Shown here in pieces: positions 1 to 6,988 of a DNA stretch of 13,452 nucleotides. The position numbers and the translations under genes are program-made. The stretch comes from Stenotrophomonas sp. GTDB lineage: Bacteria; Pseudomonadota; Gammaproteobacteria; Xanthomonadales; Xanthomonadaceae. Under the pieces are notes generated by a model. It was not told the DNA's origin. It saw only the letters and a list, made by a program, of their open reading frames with translations, and searched no databases. The DNA lies in the NCBI GenBank assembly GCA_003525885.1, contig DQIG01000132.1, forward strand, positions 1 through 13,452. Reading direction: 5' to 3'. Within the stretch, counting starts at the first letter, position 1; the number at the start of each line of letters is the position of its first letter.

Positions 1-403
1 GGGCATCGCCCGCCTCGCGCAGGGCCTGGCGGATGTCGGGCGCGGAGAACAGCTCGGCCAGCTCGGACAGCAGCATCAGGTGCTGGTGGGTGTAGTGGGC
101 GGGGACGGCCATCGCGAACACCAGGTCCACCGGCTCATCGCCGCCGAAATCGACAGGGGTCGCCAGACGCAGCAGGGCGCCACGGGGGCGGTCCAGGGTC
201 GGCGCGCGGCCGTGGGGGATGGCGATACCGTGGCCGATCGCGGTGCTGCCCAGGGCTTCGCGCTGGCACAGGTTCAGATAGATCTGTTCGGCGTTGGCCT
301 GGCGGCAGGCCAGCAACCCGGCGGCGGCCTGCAGGACGCTGTCACGGTCGGAGGCCGTGCAGAGCTGGGTCTGCACGGCCGCCAGGAGGTCAGTCAGGGG
401 CAT
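1..403 (-). CDS. ptsN: PtsN, nitrogen-PTS EIIA component (3' end cut by window edge)
   Basis: Phosphate-accepting EIIA(Ntr) protein of the nitrogen phosphotransferase system, a cytoplasmic regulatory relay (EI-Ntr, NPr, PtsN) that modulates potassium, nitrogen and envelope functions rather than importing sugar. I translated the minus strand from ATG at 403-401 and obtained 134 codons open to the left edge. The EIIA active-site stretch GHGIAIPHGR is present, with the phospho-acceptor His at about residue 64 (His73 in the longer E. coli protein). By comparison with E. coli PtsN (163 aa) only roughly the last 15-20 residues should be missing. It starts 21 bases after the hpf stop, so it is very likely the next cistron of the rpoN-hpf-ptsN operon. 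No strong ribosome site precedes the ATG, consistent with coupling to hpf. The open frame has no internal stops or frameshift. Confidence 0.93.
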   Translation of the reverse strand, partial: MPLTDLLAAVQTQLCTASDRDSVLQAAAGLLACRQANAEQIYLNLCQREALGSTAIGHGIAIPHGRAPTLDRPRGALLRLATPVDFGGDEPVDLVFAMAVPAHYTHQHLMLLSELAELFSAPDIRQALREAGDA

Positions 404-424
404 GTCTGCGGGGAACGGTGGCGA

Positions 425-742
425 TCAGCCACCATTGTCACCCACCGGCAGTGGTGCGTGCTGCTGTTTTTTCTCCTTGTGCTTGATGACCAGGCGGTCA
501 AGCTTGTCCGCAAGCAGGTCGATCGCGGCATACATGGTCTGGCCGCCGGCCTCGGCGTGCAGGGTCTGCCCCGGAATGTTGAGGCTGGCGTCGACGTGGT
601 GTTCGGTCTTCTGCAGCTTGAGGGTCACCCGCGCTTCGCAGTGCTGGTCGAAGTGTTTGCCGATCCGGGCCAGCTTCTCCTCTACATAGGACTGCAGGGC
701 CGGGGTGACTTCGACGTCTTTGCCAAACGTTTCGATGCGCAT
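425..742 (-). CDS. hpf: Ribosome hibernation promoting factor, short form
   Basis: HPF/YfiA-family protein that binds the 30S subunit near the decoding site and promotes inactive 100S ribosome dimers in stationary phase. The 105-residue length is that of the short gammaproteobacterial HPF; the long alphaproteobacterial/Gram-positive type has an extra C-terminal domain that is absent here. The N-terminus MRIETFGKDVEVTPAL and the central HHVDASLNIPG region match the family fold, and the Lys-rich tail (HKEKKQQ) fits rRNA binding. The start is supported by an excellent AGGAGA ribosome site six bases upstream. It lies 58 bases after rpoN and 21 bases before ptsN, the usual order. The short form also supports a gammaproteobacterial origin for this block. 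Confidence 0.95.
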   Translation of the reverse strand: MRIETFGKDVEVTPALQSYVEEKLARIGKHFDQHCEARVTLKLQKTEHHVDASLNIPGQTLHAEAGGQTMYAAIDLLADKLDRLVIKHKEKKQQHAPLPVGDNGG

Positions 743-748
743 CGGGTT

Positions 749-754
749 TCTCCT
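749..754 (-). promoter_or_regulatory. Ribosome binding site of hpf
   Basis: The minus strand reads AGGAGA six bases before the hpf ATG. It is the strongest Shine-Dalgarno match in the left block and fixes the hpf start. Confidence 0.8.
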
Positions 755-780
755 GTGTTCGGATGTGCCAATGAACCTCT

Positions 781-796
781 CCGCCGGGCGCGGCGG
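781..796 (-). other. GC-rich stem-loop in the rpoN-hpf gap
   Basis: CCGCCG and CGGCGG form a perfect 6-bp stem around a 4-base loop, just after the rpoN stop. There is no T-run after it on the minus strand, so it is not a canonical intrinsic terminator. It could slow decay of the upstream mRNA or simply reflect high GC. Confidence 0.3.
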
Positions 797-800
797 TGCG

Positions 801-2222
801 TCAAGCGATTCTGACCCTTTCGTGCGAGGCGGAGATGTTCATGGCTTCACGATACTTCGCCACGGTGCGTCGCGCTACTGGAATTCCCGACGATTTGAGC
901 AGGTCAGCCAGCTTGGCGTCAGAAAGCGGCTTGCGCGGGTTCTCATCGTCGATCAGGCGCCGGATCATCGCCTGGATGGCCGTGCTGGACGCCTCGCCAC
1001 CGCCCTCGGTATCGATGCCCGAGGCGAAGAAGGCACGCAGCGGCAGGGTGCCGCGCGGCGTACGCACGTGCTTGCGGGCGATCGCACGCGACACCGTGGA
1101 TTCGTGCAGGCCCAGCTCGGCGGCGATCTCGCGCAGGGTCAGCGGGCGCAGCGCCTGTTCGCCGAATTCGAGGAAGCCGGCTTGTTGCAGGATCAGGCTG
1201 CGCACCACCCGCAGCAGGGTTTCGCCGCGCTGCTGAAGGCCCTTCAGCAGCCAGCGCGCCTCCTGCAGCTGGCCGCGCAGGTAGCCGGCGTCGGCCTCGC
1301 CACAGCGGCGGATCAGCTGTTCGTAGCCACGGTGGATCACCACCTTCGGCCCGGCATGGGCCGCCAGCGCCGCGCGCCAGATGCCGTTCTGCCGCCATAC
1401 CACCACGTCGGGCACCACGTAGGTGTCCTGCGAAAGCGGCGCGATCTGCGTGCCCGGGCGCGGGTCCAGCGAGCGCAGCAGGGCGACCGCCGTCTCGACC
1501 TCGTCCAGTGGCTGTTTCAGTTCATGGGCCAGCCCGGCGACGCCACTGCGCGGCAGCCGTTCCAGCGGGCCTGCGGCAATCTGTCGCGCCAGCGCCAGCC
1601 CCGGCGTGTCGGCAGGCAGCACGTCCAGCTGCAGCTGCAGGCACTCACCGAGCGTACGCGCGGCAACGCCGACCGGATCGAAACGCTGGATGCGGTGCAG
1701 CACCGCGAGGATTTCATCCTCATCGGCATGGACCGACGGCAGCAGGGTTTCGGCGATGGTGGCCAGCGGTTCGCGCAGGTAACCGTCGTCGTCCAACGCA
1801 TCGATCAGCGCAGCGCCGATGCTGCGGTCATGCAGGGAAAGATGCGACAGGTGCAGCTGCCACAGCAGGTGGTCGGCCAGCGTCTCGGTTTCGGCCACGC
1901 GCTCGGCGGCGCTGCCGGTGTCATCGTCATCGTCGAAGCTGCCACCACTGCCGGCGGCGCTCCAGTCGAGTTCGGCCGGTGCCCAGTCGTCGCCGCTGTC
2001 GGTGCGTTCGGCGGGGGCGTCGGCATCCGTGCTGTCGACGCCTTCATTGGCGGCACTGCTGTCGTTGCTGTCGGCCCAGTCCAGCAGTGGATTGCTTTCC
2101 ACGGCCTGGGCGATTTCAAGCTCCAGCTCGGTCGTGGACATCTGCAGCAGCTTGATCGCCTGCTGCAGCTGGGGCGTGAGCACCAGCTGCTGTCCCAACG
2201 ATGTCTGCAGCCGAGTCTTCAT
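801..2222 (-). CDS. rpoN: RNA polymerase sigma-54 factor RpoN
   Basis: Sigma-54 directs core polymerase to -24/-12 promoters that need an AAA+ enhancer-binding activator. I choose ATG at 2222 because the family begins at MKTRLQTSLGQQLVLTPQL; this gives 473 residues, the normal size, whereas an upstream in-frame start at 2285 adds 21 atypical residues and overlaps lptB. Region I (about 1-47) is the Gln/Leu-rich activator-responsive segment. Residues about 48-110 are acidic region II with a run of five Asp. The middle is the core-binding domain, followed by a helix-turn-helix at about 361-382 and the RpoN box ARRTVAKYRE at 450-459, which contacts the -24 element. It sits between lptB and hpf, the standard location. 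Xanthomonads often carry a second, flagellar rpoN; this genomic position corresponds to the lpt-linked copy. Confidence 0.96.
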   Translation of the reverse strand: MKTRLQTSLGQQLVLTPQLQQAIKLLQMSTTELELEIAQAVESNPLLDWADSNDSSAANEGVDSTDADAPAERTDSGDDWAPAELDWSAAGSGGSFDDDDDTGSAAERVAETETLADHLLWQLHLSHLSLHDRSIGAALIDALDDDGYLREPLATIAETLLPSVHADEDEILAVLHRIQRFDPVGVAARTLGECLQLQLDVLPADTPGLALARQIAAGPLERLPRSGVAGLAHELKQPLDEVETAVALLRSLDPRPGTQIAPLSQDTYVVPDVVVWRQNGIWRAALAAHAGPKVVIHRGYEQLIRRCGEADAGYLRGQLQEARWLLKGLQQRGETLLRVVRSLILQQAGFLEFGEQALRPLTLREIAAELGLHESTVSRAIARKHVRTPRGTLPLRAFFASGIDTEGGGEASSTAIQAMIRRLIDDENPRKPLSDAKLADLLKSSGIPVARRTVAKYREAMNISASHERVRIA

Positions 2223-2262
2223 GCCTGTGCCGAACGGAAGGAAAGGGACCCGGCGCCTGCGG

Positions 2263-2982
2263 TCACAGCTTGAAGGAATCCCCAAGGTAGACGCGACGTA
2301 CGTCGGCGTTGTCCAGGATCGCCTCCGGCGAGCCCTGGGCCAGCACGGTGCCCTCGGCGAGGATATACGCGCGGTCGCAGATTCCCAAGGTCTCGCGCAC
2401 GTTGTGGTCGGTGATCAGCACGCCAATGCCACGCTGCTTGAGATGGGTGACGATGCGCTGGATTTCGCCCACCGAGATCGGGTCGACACCGGCAAACGGT
2501 TCGTCGAGCAGGATCAGGCGCGGCTGCGCGGCCAGTGCGCGGGCGATCTCGCAGCGACGACGCTCGCCACCGGACAGGCTGGCGCCGAGCTGGTCGGCAA
2601 CATGGCCCAGCTGCAGTTCGTCGAGCAGGCTGTTCAATTCGCGTTCGCGGCCGGCCGAATCCAGGTCTTCGCGCAGTTCCAGCACCAGGCGGAGGTTGTC
2701 GGCCACCGTCAGCTTGCGGAACACCGACGGTTCCTGCGGCAGGTAGCCCACGCCCTGCTTGGCACGGGTGTACATCGGGTCGCTGGTGATGTCCTTGCCG
2801 TCGAGCACGATGCTGCCTGCATCGGCGGCGACCAGGCCGACGATCATGTAGAAGCAGGTGGTCTTGCCGGCACCGTTGGGGCCGAGCAGGCCGACCACTT
2901 CACCGGCGTCCAGGGTCAGCCCGAAGTCCTTGACGACTTCGCGCTGCTTGTAGCGCTTGCGCAGGCCCTTGGCGACGAGCAT
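2263..2982 (-). CDS. lptB: LPS export ABC transporter ATP-binding protein LptB
   Basis: Cytoplasmic ATPase of the LptB2FG complex, which extracts LPS from the inner membrane and pushes it onto the LptC-LptA bridge. The 239 residues contain a complete nucleotide-binding domain: Walker A GPNGAGKTT (34-42, Lys40), Q-loop near residue 83, signature LSGGE (136-140), Walker B LILLDE ending in catalytic Glu161, and switch His193. The C-terminus RRVYLGDSFKL matches the LptB C-terminal extension. Its ATG overlaps the lptA stop by one base (TAATG), so translation is likely coupled. It ends 40 bases before rpoN, a neighbourhood conserved across many proteobacteria. The LptF/LptG permeases are not in the window; in Gammaproteobacteria they are usually encoded elsewhere. 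Confidence 0.97.
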   Translation of the reverse strand: MLVAKGLRKRYKQREVVKDFGLTLDAGEVVGLLGPNGAGKTTCFYMIVGLVAADAGSIVLDGKDITSDPMYTRAKQGVGYLPQEPSVFRKLTVADNLRLVLELREDLDSAGRERELNSLLDELQLGHVADQLGASLSGGERRRCEIARALAAQPRLILLDEPFAGVDPISVGEIQRIVTHLKQRGIGVLITDHNVRETLGICDRAYILAEGTVLAQGSPEAILDNADVRRVYLGDSFKL

Positions 2983-3548
2983 TACTTCTTGCTCCCGGCC
3001 GGCTTGGCCGGCGTGCTGGCCGGAGCCGCCGCCTTGGGTGCGGCCGCCGGCTGTGCCGCCGGGTTCTTGTTCTTCGGCGGAATGACGGTGCGCACACGGC
3101 TGCCATCACCGCCGGAGTTCATCTCGCCGCTGCGGGTGTTGTAGACCATGCGCTGGCCGGCATTGGTACCGCGCGCGCTGGTGACCTTGTAGTTGCCGGT
3201 CAGGGTGATGATCTCGGTCTTGATGTCGTAGTCGATGCGATCGGCCACCGCGTCCATCCAGGTGCCGTCGTCGAGCTGCTGCTTCATCGTGGCCTGCTTG
3301 CCGGTGAACACCGCACGCACGGCCTCGCCGTCCTTCAGGTAGATCTCGGCTTCGGACGAGCGGATGTCCAGCGAGCCCTGGGTGACGGTCACGCCCTGCG
3401 AGAGCACGGTCTTGCCATCGCCGGTGAGCACGCCCGACTGGGCACCGGAATCGATGTTCATGTTCTCGTTGCGGTCGGTGGACTTGGCAAAGGCAGCGCT
3501 GGGAACAAGGAGACCGAGCGCGAGTACGGCTGCAAAGGGAATCTTCAT
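2982..3548 (-). CDS. lptA: LPS export periplasmic bridge protein LptA
   Basis: Periplasmic protein of the LptA/OstA-like beta-jellyroll family that polymerises into the bridge carrying LPS from LptC to LptD in the outer membrane. It has 188 residues. An N-terminal signal peptide is visible (hydrophobic AAVLALGLLVPSAAFA, likely cut after Ala21), followed by the beta-rich domain with repeated strands such as SQGVTVTQGSLDIRSSEAEIY. The last 25 or so residues are a low-complexity Pro/Ala/Lys tail, common in xanthomonad-type LptA and presumably disordered. It lies 101 bases after lptC, the widest gap inside this operon, and overlaps lptB by one base. The ribosome site before the ATG is weak. Confidence 0.93.
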   Translation of the reverse strand: MKIPFAAVLALGLLVPSAAFAKSTDRNENMNIDSGAQSGVLTGDGKTVLSQGVTVTQGSLDIRSSEAEIYLKDGEAVRAVFTGKQATMKQQLDDGTWMDAVADRIDYDIKTEIITLTGNYKVTSARGTNAGQRMVYNTRSGEMNSGGDGSRVRTVIPPKNKNPAAQPAAAPKAAAPASTPAKPAGSKK

Positions 3549-3585
3549 CGGGGTCCGTTCTACCGGTGGGGCCGCCCGGAAAGCC

Positions 3586-3602
3586 GGGGGCGGGTGGGTG
3601 GG
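3586..3602 (+). other. Canonical G-quadruplex motif in the lptC-lptA gap
   Basis: Four G-runs (five, three, three and three Gs) are separated by single bases C, T and T. This is the shortest-loop class of G-quadruplex motif. It is on the plus strand, the template strand for the leftward lpt operon, about 40 bases upstream of the lptA start; the mRNA itself carries the C-rich complement. Confidence 0.6.
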
Positions 3603-3649
3603 CTGCCTTCCTTGCGCCTGTCCGGGGACGTCGCAGGAGGGCGGCGGAA

Positions 3650-4225
3650 TCAGCGTCGGGGCGTGTAACGGCCCTTGGACTGGCTGAGGAAATGATACGT
3701 GTTGTTCTTCGAATCCACCTCGAAGCCAACGCCGGACTGTTCCATGCCGGGGCGGGTCATGGTGACCAGCGCATCGGTGCGGGCACGGTTCTCCTTCGGG
3801 AACACGTCCAGGTGGTCGGTGCGGAAGGTGGTCGGCACCACGCCCGGATCGGTCGGGCTGTCGCCGGCCACATTGCCGCGCAGCTTCATCTCGTCGCCCT
3901 TGGCGCTGAGCCAGCCGGTCTCGGCACGCAGGGTCCAGTGCTTGCCATCCTTGTCGGGCATCTCGAACAGCGGGGTGGCGATGTTGATGGTCTGGTCGCC
4001 ACGCTGGCGTTCCAGCAACGGCGCGCGCAGGGTGGTCGATTCCTTGCCGTGCTCATCCAGTGCGACGATCTGGAAGTCGTGCAGGATGTAGTCCACGCCG
4101 ACTTCCTGGCCGGCAGTGGCCGGGCCCTTGTCGCGGTTGCGCAGGGCGGCCCAGCTGCTGAGCAGGGCCGCCAGCAGCAGGCCGATGCCGAGCAGGGTGC
4201 GCCAGTTCAGGGTCGGCAGGTTCAT
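3650..4225 (-). CDS. lptC: LPS export inner-membrane anchor LptC
   Basis: Bitopic inner-membrane protein that receives LPS from LptB2FG and hands it to LptA. The chosen ATG (4225) overlaps the kdsC stop as ATGA and gives 191 residues, the family size; the longer frame from 4285 would add 20 implausible residues inside kdsC. A single membrane segment covers about residues 8-28 (WRTLLGIGLLLAALLSSWAAL), and the rest is a periplasmic OstA/LptC beta-jellyroll with the typical DYILHDFQIVALDEHGK opening. The overlap implies coupled translation with kdsC. Order and sequence are as expected for a gammaproteobacterium. Confidence 0.93.
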   Translation of the reverse strand: MNLPTLNWRTLLGIGLLLAALLSSWAALRNRDKGPATAGQEVGVDYILHDFQIVALDEHGKESTTLRAPLLERQRGDQTINIATPLFEMPDKDGKHWTLRAETGWLSAKGDEMKLRGNVAGDSPTDPGVVPTTFRTDHLDVFPKENRARTDALVTMTRPGMEQSGVGFEVDSKNNTYHFLSQSKGRYTPRR

Positions 4226-4770
4226 GCGCCGAACCTCGCCAGGACCGCGTCCACATGCCCCTGCGCGGCCAGCAGGATGTCGCACAGCTCACGGGCTGCG
4301 CCACGTCCGCCATCGGCGCGGGTCTGCCAGTGCACGCGCTCGGCGATCCACGGGTGGGCGTTGGCCGGCGCCACCGCCAGACCGACCGCGCCCAGCGGTG
4401 CCAGGTCCGGCAGGTCATCGCCCATGAAGGCGACCTGCTCCAGGCCGATGCCGTGCTGCGCACACAGCGCCTGCACGCTGGCCAGCTTGTCGCCCACGGC
4501 GATCTGGGTGTCGATGCCGAGGTCGGCGCCGCGCTTGAGCGCGGACTGGCTGTTGCGCGCGGTGATCAGCACGGGGTGAATGCCGTGCTGCTGCAGCAGT
4601 TTCAGGCCCAGGCCGTCCTGCACGAAGTACGCCTTGCTCTCGTTGCCGTCCTTGTCGTAGTACAGCCGACCGTCGGTGAGGGTGCCGTCCACGTCGAAGC
4701 AGGCCAGGCGGACGCGGGCCGCGGCGGCGTGCAGGTGGGCGGGGAAGGCGGGCAGAGGGGACCAGGGCAT
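4222..4770 (-). CDS. kdsC: 3-deoxy-D-manno-octulosonate 8-phosphate phosphatase KdsC
   Basis: HAD-superfamily phosphatase that removes phosphate from Kdo-8-P to give Kdo, the third step of Kdo synthesis, in the cytoplasm. It has 182 residues, the usual size for this capless, tetrameric C0-type HAD enzyme. Motif I is DVDGTLTDG (nucleophile Asp26, acid/base Asp28), motif II ends in Thr70 (VLITAR), motif III is Lys95 and motif IV is GDDLPD (117-122). All catalytic positions are intact. It follows kdsD by 66 bases and overlaps lptC by four bases. The residues before the HAD core are weakly constrained, so the exact start (4770) is the least certain point; the ribosome site is poor. Confidence 0.95.
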   Translation of the reverse strand: MPWSPLPAFPAHLHAAAARVRLACFDVDGTLTDGRLYYDKDGNESKAYFVQDGLGLKLLQQHGIHPVLITARNSQSALKRGADLGIDTQIAVGDKLASVQALCAQHGIGLEQVAFMGDDLPDLAPLGAVGLAVAPANAHPWIAERVHWQTRADGGRGAARELCDILLAAQGHVDAVLARFGA

Positions 4771-4836
4771 CAGGGCGGCAGGCTCGGTAGGTTCGGGTGG
4801 GGCAGTACAGACTGAATGGGGTCTACGGACTGTCGG

Positions 4837-5838
4837 TTAAACCACCCGGGCCCGCAACAGGTCATGAATGTTCAGGGCGCCGACCGCGCGGCCCTGGCCG
4901 TCGACCACGATCAGGCCGGTGATCTTGTGGGTCTCCATCAGCCGGGCGGCCTCCACGGCCAGCTGGTCGGCACCGATGGTGCGCGGGTTGCGGGTCATCA
5001 CATCGGCGATCTTCGCGGTCCGTACGTCCAGCGCACTGTCCAGCGCCCGGCGCAGGTCGCCGTCGGTGAACAGGCCGATCAGCACGCCGTCGGCGTCGAC
5101 CACGGCGGTCATGCCCAGCCGTTTGCGGCTCATTTCCATCAGCGCTTCGCTGAGGCTGGCGTCGGCACCTACGCTGGGCAGGTCCTCGCCGGTGTGCATG
5201 ACGTCGGTGATGTGCAGCAGCAGGCGACGGCCGAGGCTGCCGGCCGGGTGTGAACGGGCGAAGTCGTCGGCGGTGAAGCCGCGCGCGTCAAGCAGGGCCA
5301 CGGCCAGCGCGTCGCCCATCGCCAGCGAGGCTGTGGTGCTGGAGGTCGGCGCCAGCGCCAGCGGGCAGGCCTCGGCCGGCACGCTCACGTCCAGGTGGAT
5401 GTCGGCGGCGGTGGCCAGGCTCGACTGCGGGCGGCCGGTCATGGAGATCAGCACGTTGCCCTGGCGCTTGAGCACCGGCAGCAGCATCAGCACCTCGTCG
5501 GACTCACCGGAATAGGACAGGGCCAGCACCACGTCGTCCTCGGTGATCATGCCCAGGTCGCCGTGGCCGGCTTCGCCGGGGTGCACGTAGAACGCCGGCG
5601 TGCCGGTAGACGCCAGGGTGGCAGCGATCTTGCGGGCGATGTGGCCGCTCTTGCCCATGCCGGTGACGATCACCCGCCCCGGCGTAGCCGCCAGCGCCTG
5701 GATCGCCCGATCCACCGCCCGCGCCATATCCGGCGACTGGAGCGTAGCCTTGAGGGCTTCCAGCGCTTCGAGCTCGATATCCAGCGTCTTGAGTGCAGAA
5801 GCAGAGTGCCGGGTCGCTTGGAAAATCGCGCTGGTCAT
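4837..5838 (-). CDS. kdsD: D-arabinose-5-phosphate isomerase KdsD
   Basis: Converts ribulose-5-P to arabinose-5-P, the first committed step to Kdo. ATG at 5838 is preferred: it has AAGG four bases upstream, starts with the family-like MTSAIFQATRHSASAL and yields 333 residues. The upstream alternative at 5871 is a TTG codon and adds 11 residues. The SIS sugar-isomerase domain spans about 43-175, with GMGKSG (60-65, Lys63), SYSGES (108-113, Glu112), Glu156 and His197 in FARSHPAGSLGRRL at the positions of known API catalytic residues. Two CBS domains follow (about 211-265 and 276-333), as in full-length KdsD. It is the first gene of the leftward operon. Its usual xanthomonad upstream neighbours (bolA-type gene and murA) are not seen here. 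Confidence 0.94.
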   Translation of the reverse strand: MTSAIFQATRHSASALKTLDIELEALEALKATLQSPDMARAVDRAIQALAATPGRVIVTGMGKSGHIARKIAATLASTGTPAFYVHPGEAGHGDLGMITEDDVVLALSYSGESDEVLMLLPVLKRQGNVLISMTGRPQSSLATAADIHLDVSVPAEACPLALAPTSSTTASLAMGDALAVALLDARGFTADDFARSHPAGSLGRRLLLHITDVMHTGEDLPSVGADASLSEALMEMSRKRLGMTAVVDADGVLIGLFTDGDLRRALDSALDVRTAKIADVMTRNPRTIGADQLAVEAARLMETHKITGLIVVDGQGRAVGALNIHDLLRARVV

Positions 5839-6045
5839 AAAGCCTTGGTCAACTGAATCATGCAAATGCAATCATACATAAGGTGGACTAACTGCGCTAT
5901 TTCATCATGGCAGGCATTGCCAGAACTTTCGCCGCAAGCCAAAGGAATGGCGATCAATCGACCGGCAAACGGGACGCATCCACCAGAGTGGAATTGCATT
6001 ATCCGCACGTAGCGCAGTCGAATTAACTACCAAGGTTCTTTATAT
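5839..6045. other. AT-enriched intergenic region between divergent kdsD and kdsA
   Basis: No coding region is seen on either strand. By hand count 5881-6045 is about 50% G+C, well below the flanks. It must hold the promoters of both divergent genes. On the minus strand TATGAT (about 5872-5877) is a fair -10 for kdsD but lacks a good -35. On the plus strand AAGG (6032-6035) is ten bases before the kdsA ATG, and TTGCAT at 5994-5999 is a possible -35 without a convincing -10. This is also the most probable position of the break between the two lineages. Confidence 0.6.
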
Positions 6046-6876
6046 ATGATCCTGTGCGGCCACGAAGTTAATTATCGCACATCCTTGTTTGCCATCGCCG
6101 GCCCTTGCGTGATCGAAAGCGAGGCATTGACGCTCTCGGTGGCAGAAAAACTGGCGGCAGTTGCCCAGCGACTAGGGCTGTTTCTTATTTTCAAGAGTTC
6201 GTTCGACAAGGCCAATCGCAGTTCGGACCAGTCGTTTCGCGGCCTTGGAATGGACGAGGGATTGCGCATTCTTGAAAAGGTCCGTGCGGAGACCGGCCTG
6301 CCTGTCATCACCGACGTTCATGAAGCCGGACAAGTAACCGCCACGGCCCAGGTCGTAGACGTGCTCCAGACCCCGGCCTTCCTCGCACGGCAAACCGATT
6401 TCATTGCCGCCGTCGCCACTTCGGGCAAGCCGGTGAACATCAAGAAAGCCCAGTTCATGGCCCCGGCGGACATGAAGCAGGTCGTGCTCAAGGCGCGCAA
6501 TGCGGCCGTTTCGGCGGGGCACGATCCCGATTCCTTCCTGCTCTGCGAACGCGGCACCTCGTTCGGCTACAACACGCTGGTATCCGACATGCGCGGGCTG
6601 GCCATCATGGCCGAAACCGGCTGTCCGGTGGTGTTCGACGCGACCCATTCGGTGCAACAGCCCGGCGGCCTTGGTGAACGATCGGGCGGACAGCGCGAAT
6701 ACGTGCCGCTGCTGGCCCGTGCGGCAGTGGCCGCAGGCGTTGCCGGCCTCTTCATGGAAACCCACCCCGACCCCGACAAGGCCCTTTCGGACGGCCCCAA
6801 TGCGCTGCCGCTCGATCAGTTCGAGCCGCTGATGCAGCGCCTCATGGCGATCGACGCCGTGGTGAAGGAAGGCTGA
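6046..6876 (+). CDS. kdsA: 3-deoxy-8-phosphooctulonate synthase KdsA, metal-dependent class
   Basis: Condenses phosphoenolpyruvate with arabinose-5-phosphate to Kdo-8-phosphate, the step between KdsD and KdsC. The 276-residue TIM barrel is full length. It has Cys21 in AGPCVIES, where metal-independent E. coli-type enzymes carry Asn, plus His201, Glu238 and Asp249 at the other metal-ligand positions of the Aquifex enzyme, so it should be a metal-dependent (class II) synthase. FKSSFDKANRSS (49-60), DVLQTPAFLARQTD and the C-terminal HPDPDKALSDGPN are all present. The start is fixed by the family-like LCGHEV opening; AAGG lies ten bases upstream. Base composition is uneven: about 47% G+C at 6181-6240 versus about 72% at 6661-6720 (hand counts). 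It is divergent from kdsD, followed by a strong terminator, and probably monocistronic. Confidence 0.95.
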   Translation: MILCGHEVNYRTSLFAIAGPCVIESEALTLSVAEKLAAVAQRLGLFLIFKSSFDKANRSSDQSFRGLGMDEGLRILEKVRAETGLPVITDVHEAGQVTATAQVVDVLQTPAFLARQTDFIAAVATSGKPVNIKKAQFMAPADMKQVVLKARNAAVSAGHDPDSFLLCERGTSFGYNTLVSDMRGLAIMAETGCPVVFDATHSVQQPGGLGERSGGQREYVPLLARAAVAAGVAGLFMETHPDPDKALSDGPNALPLDQFEPLMQRLMAIDAVVKEG

Positions 6877-6888
6877 AGAGTCCGTTTC

Positions 6889-6912
6889 AAAAATGCCCGC
6901 AGGGGCATTTTT
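6889..6912 (+). terminator. Intrinsic terminator after kdsA
   Basis: A perfect 10-bp inverted repeat (AAAAATGCCC / GGGCATTTTT) with a 4-base loop begins 12 bases after the kdsA stop. The T-run forms the descending arm. This is the clearest rho-independent terminator in the window and separates kdsA transcription from the next gene. Confidence 0.8.
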
Positions 6913-6988
6913 GGGGCGGCAGTCAAAGTGTATAACAGGAACCTGCGATTTGACCGGTAACGGCAAAACGAAATTCGTCCGAATACTG

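Noticed and set aside
705..2273. A 522-codon open frame on the plus strand
   Set aside because: It is antisense to rpoN and hpf, has Gln/Arg/Gly/Ala-biased composition typical of high-GC shadow frames, and resembles no family I know.
5908..5922. TGGCA-N5-TGCCA palindrome, considered as a sigma-54 promoter
   Set aside because: The spacing between the GG and GC elements is two bases shorter than the -24/-12 consensus allows, and the symmetry suggests chance or a generic operator.
6893..6988. N-terminal extension of the PhyH-family protein
   Set aside because: These 32 codons overlap the kdsA terminator and have no family-like character; the ATG at 6989 gives a natural N-terminus.
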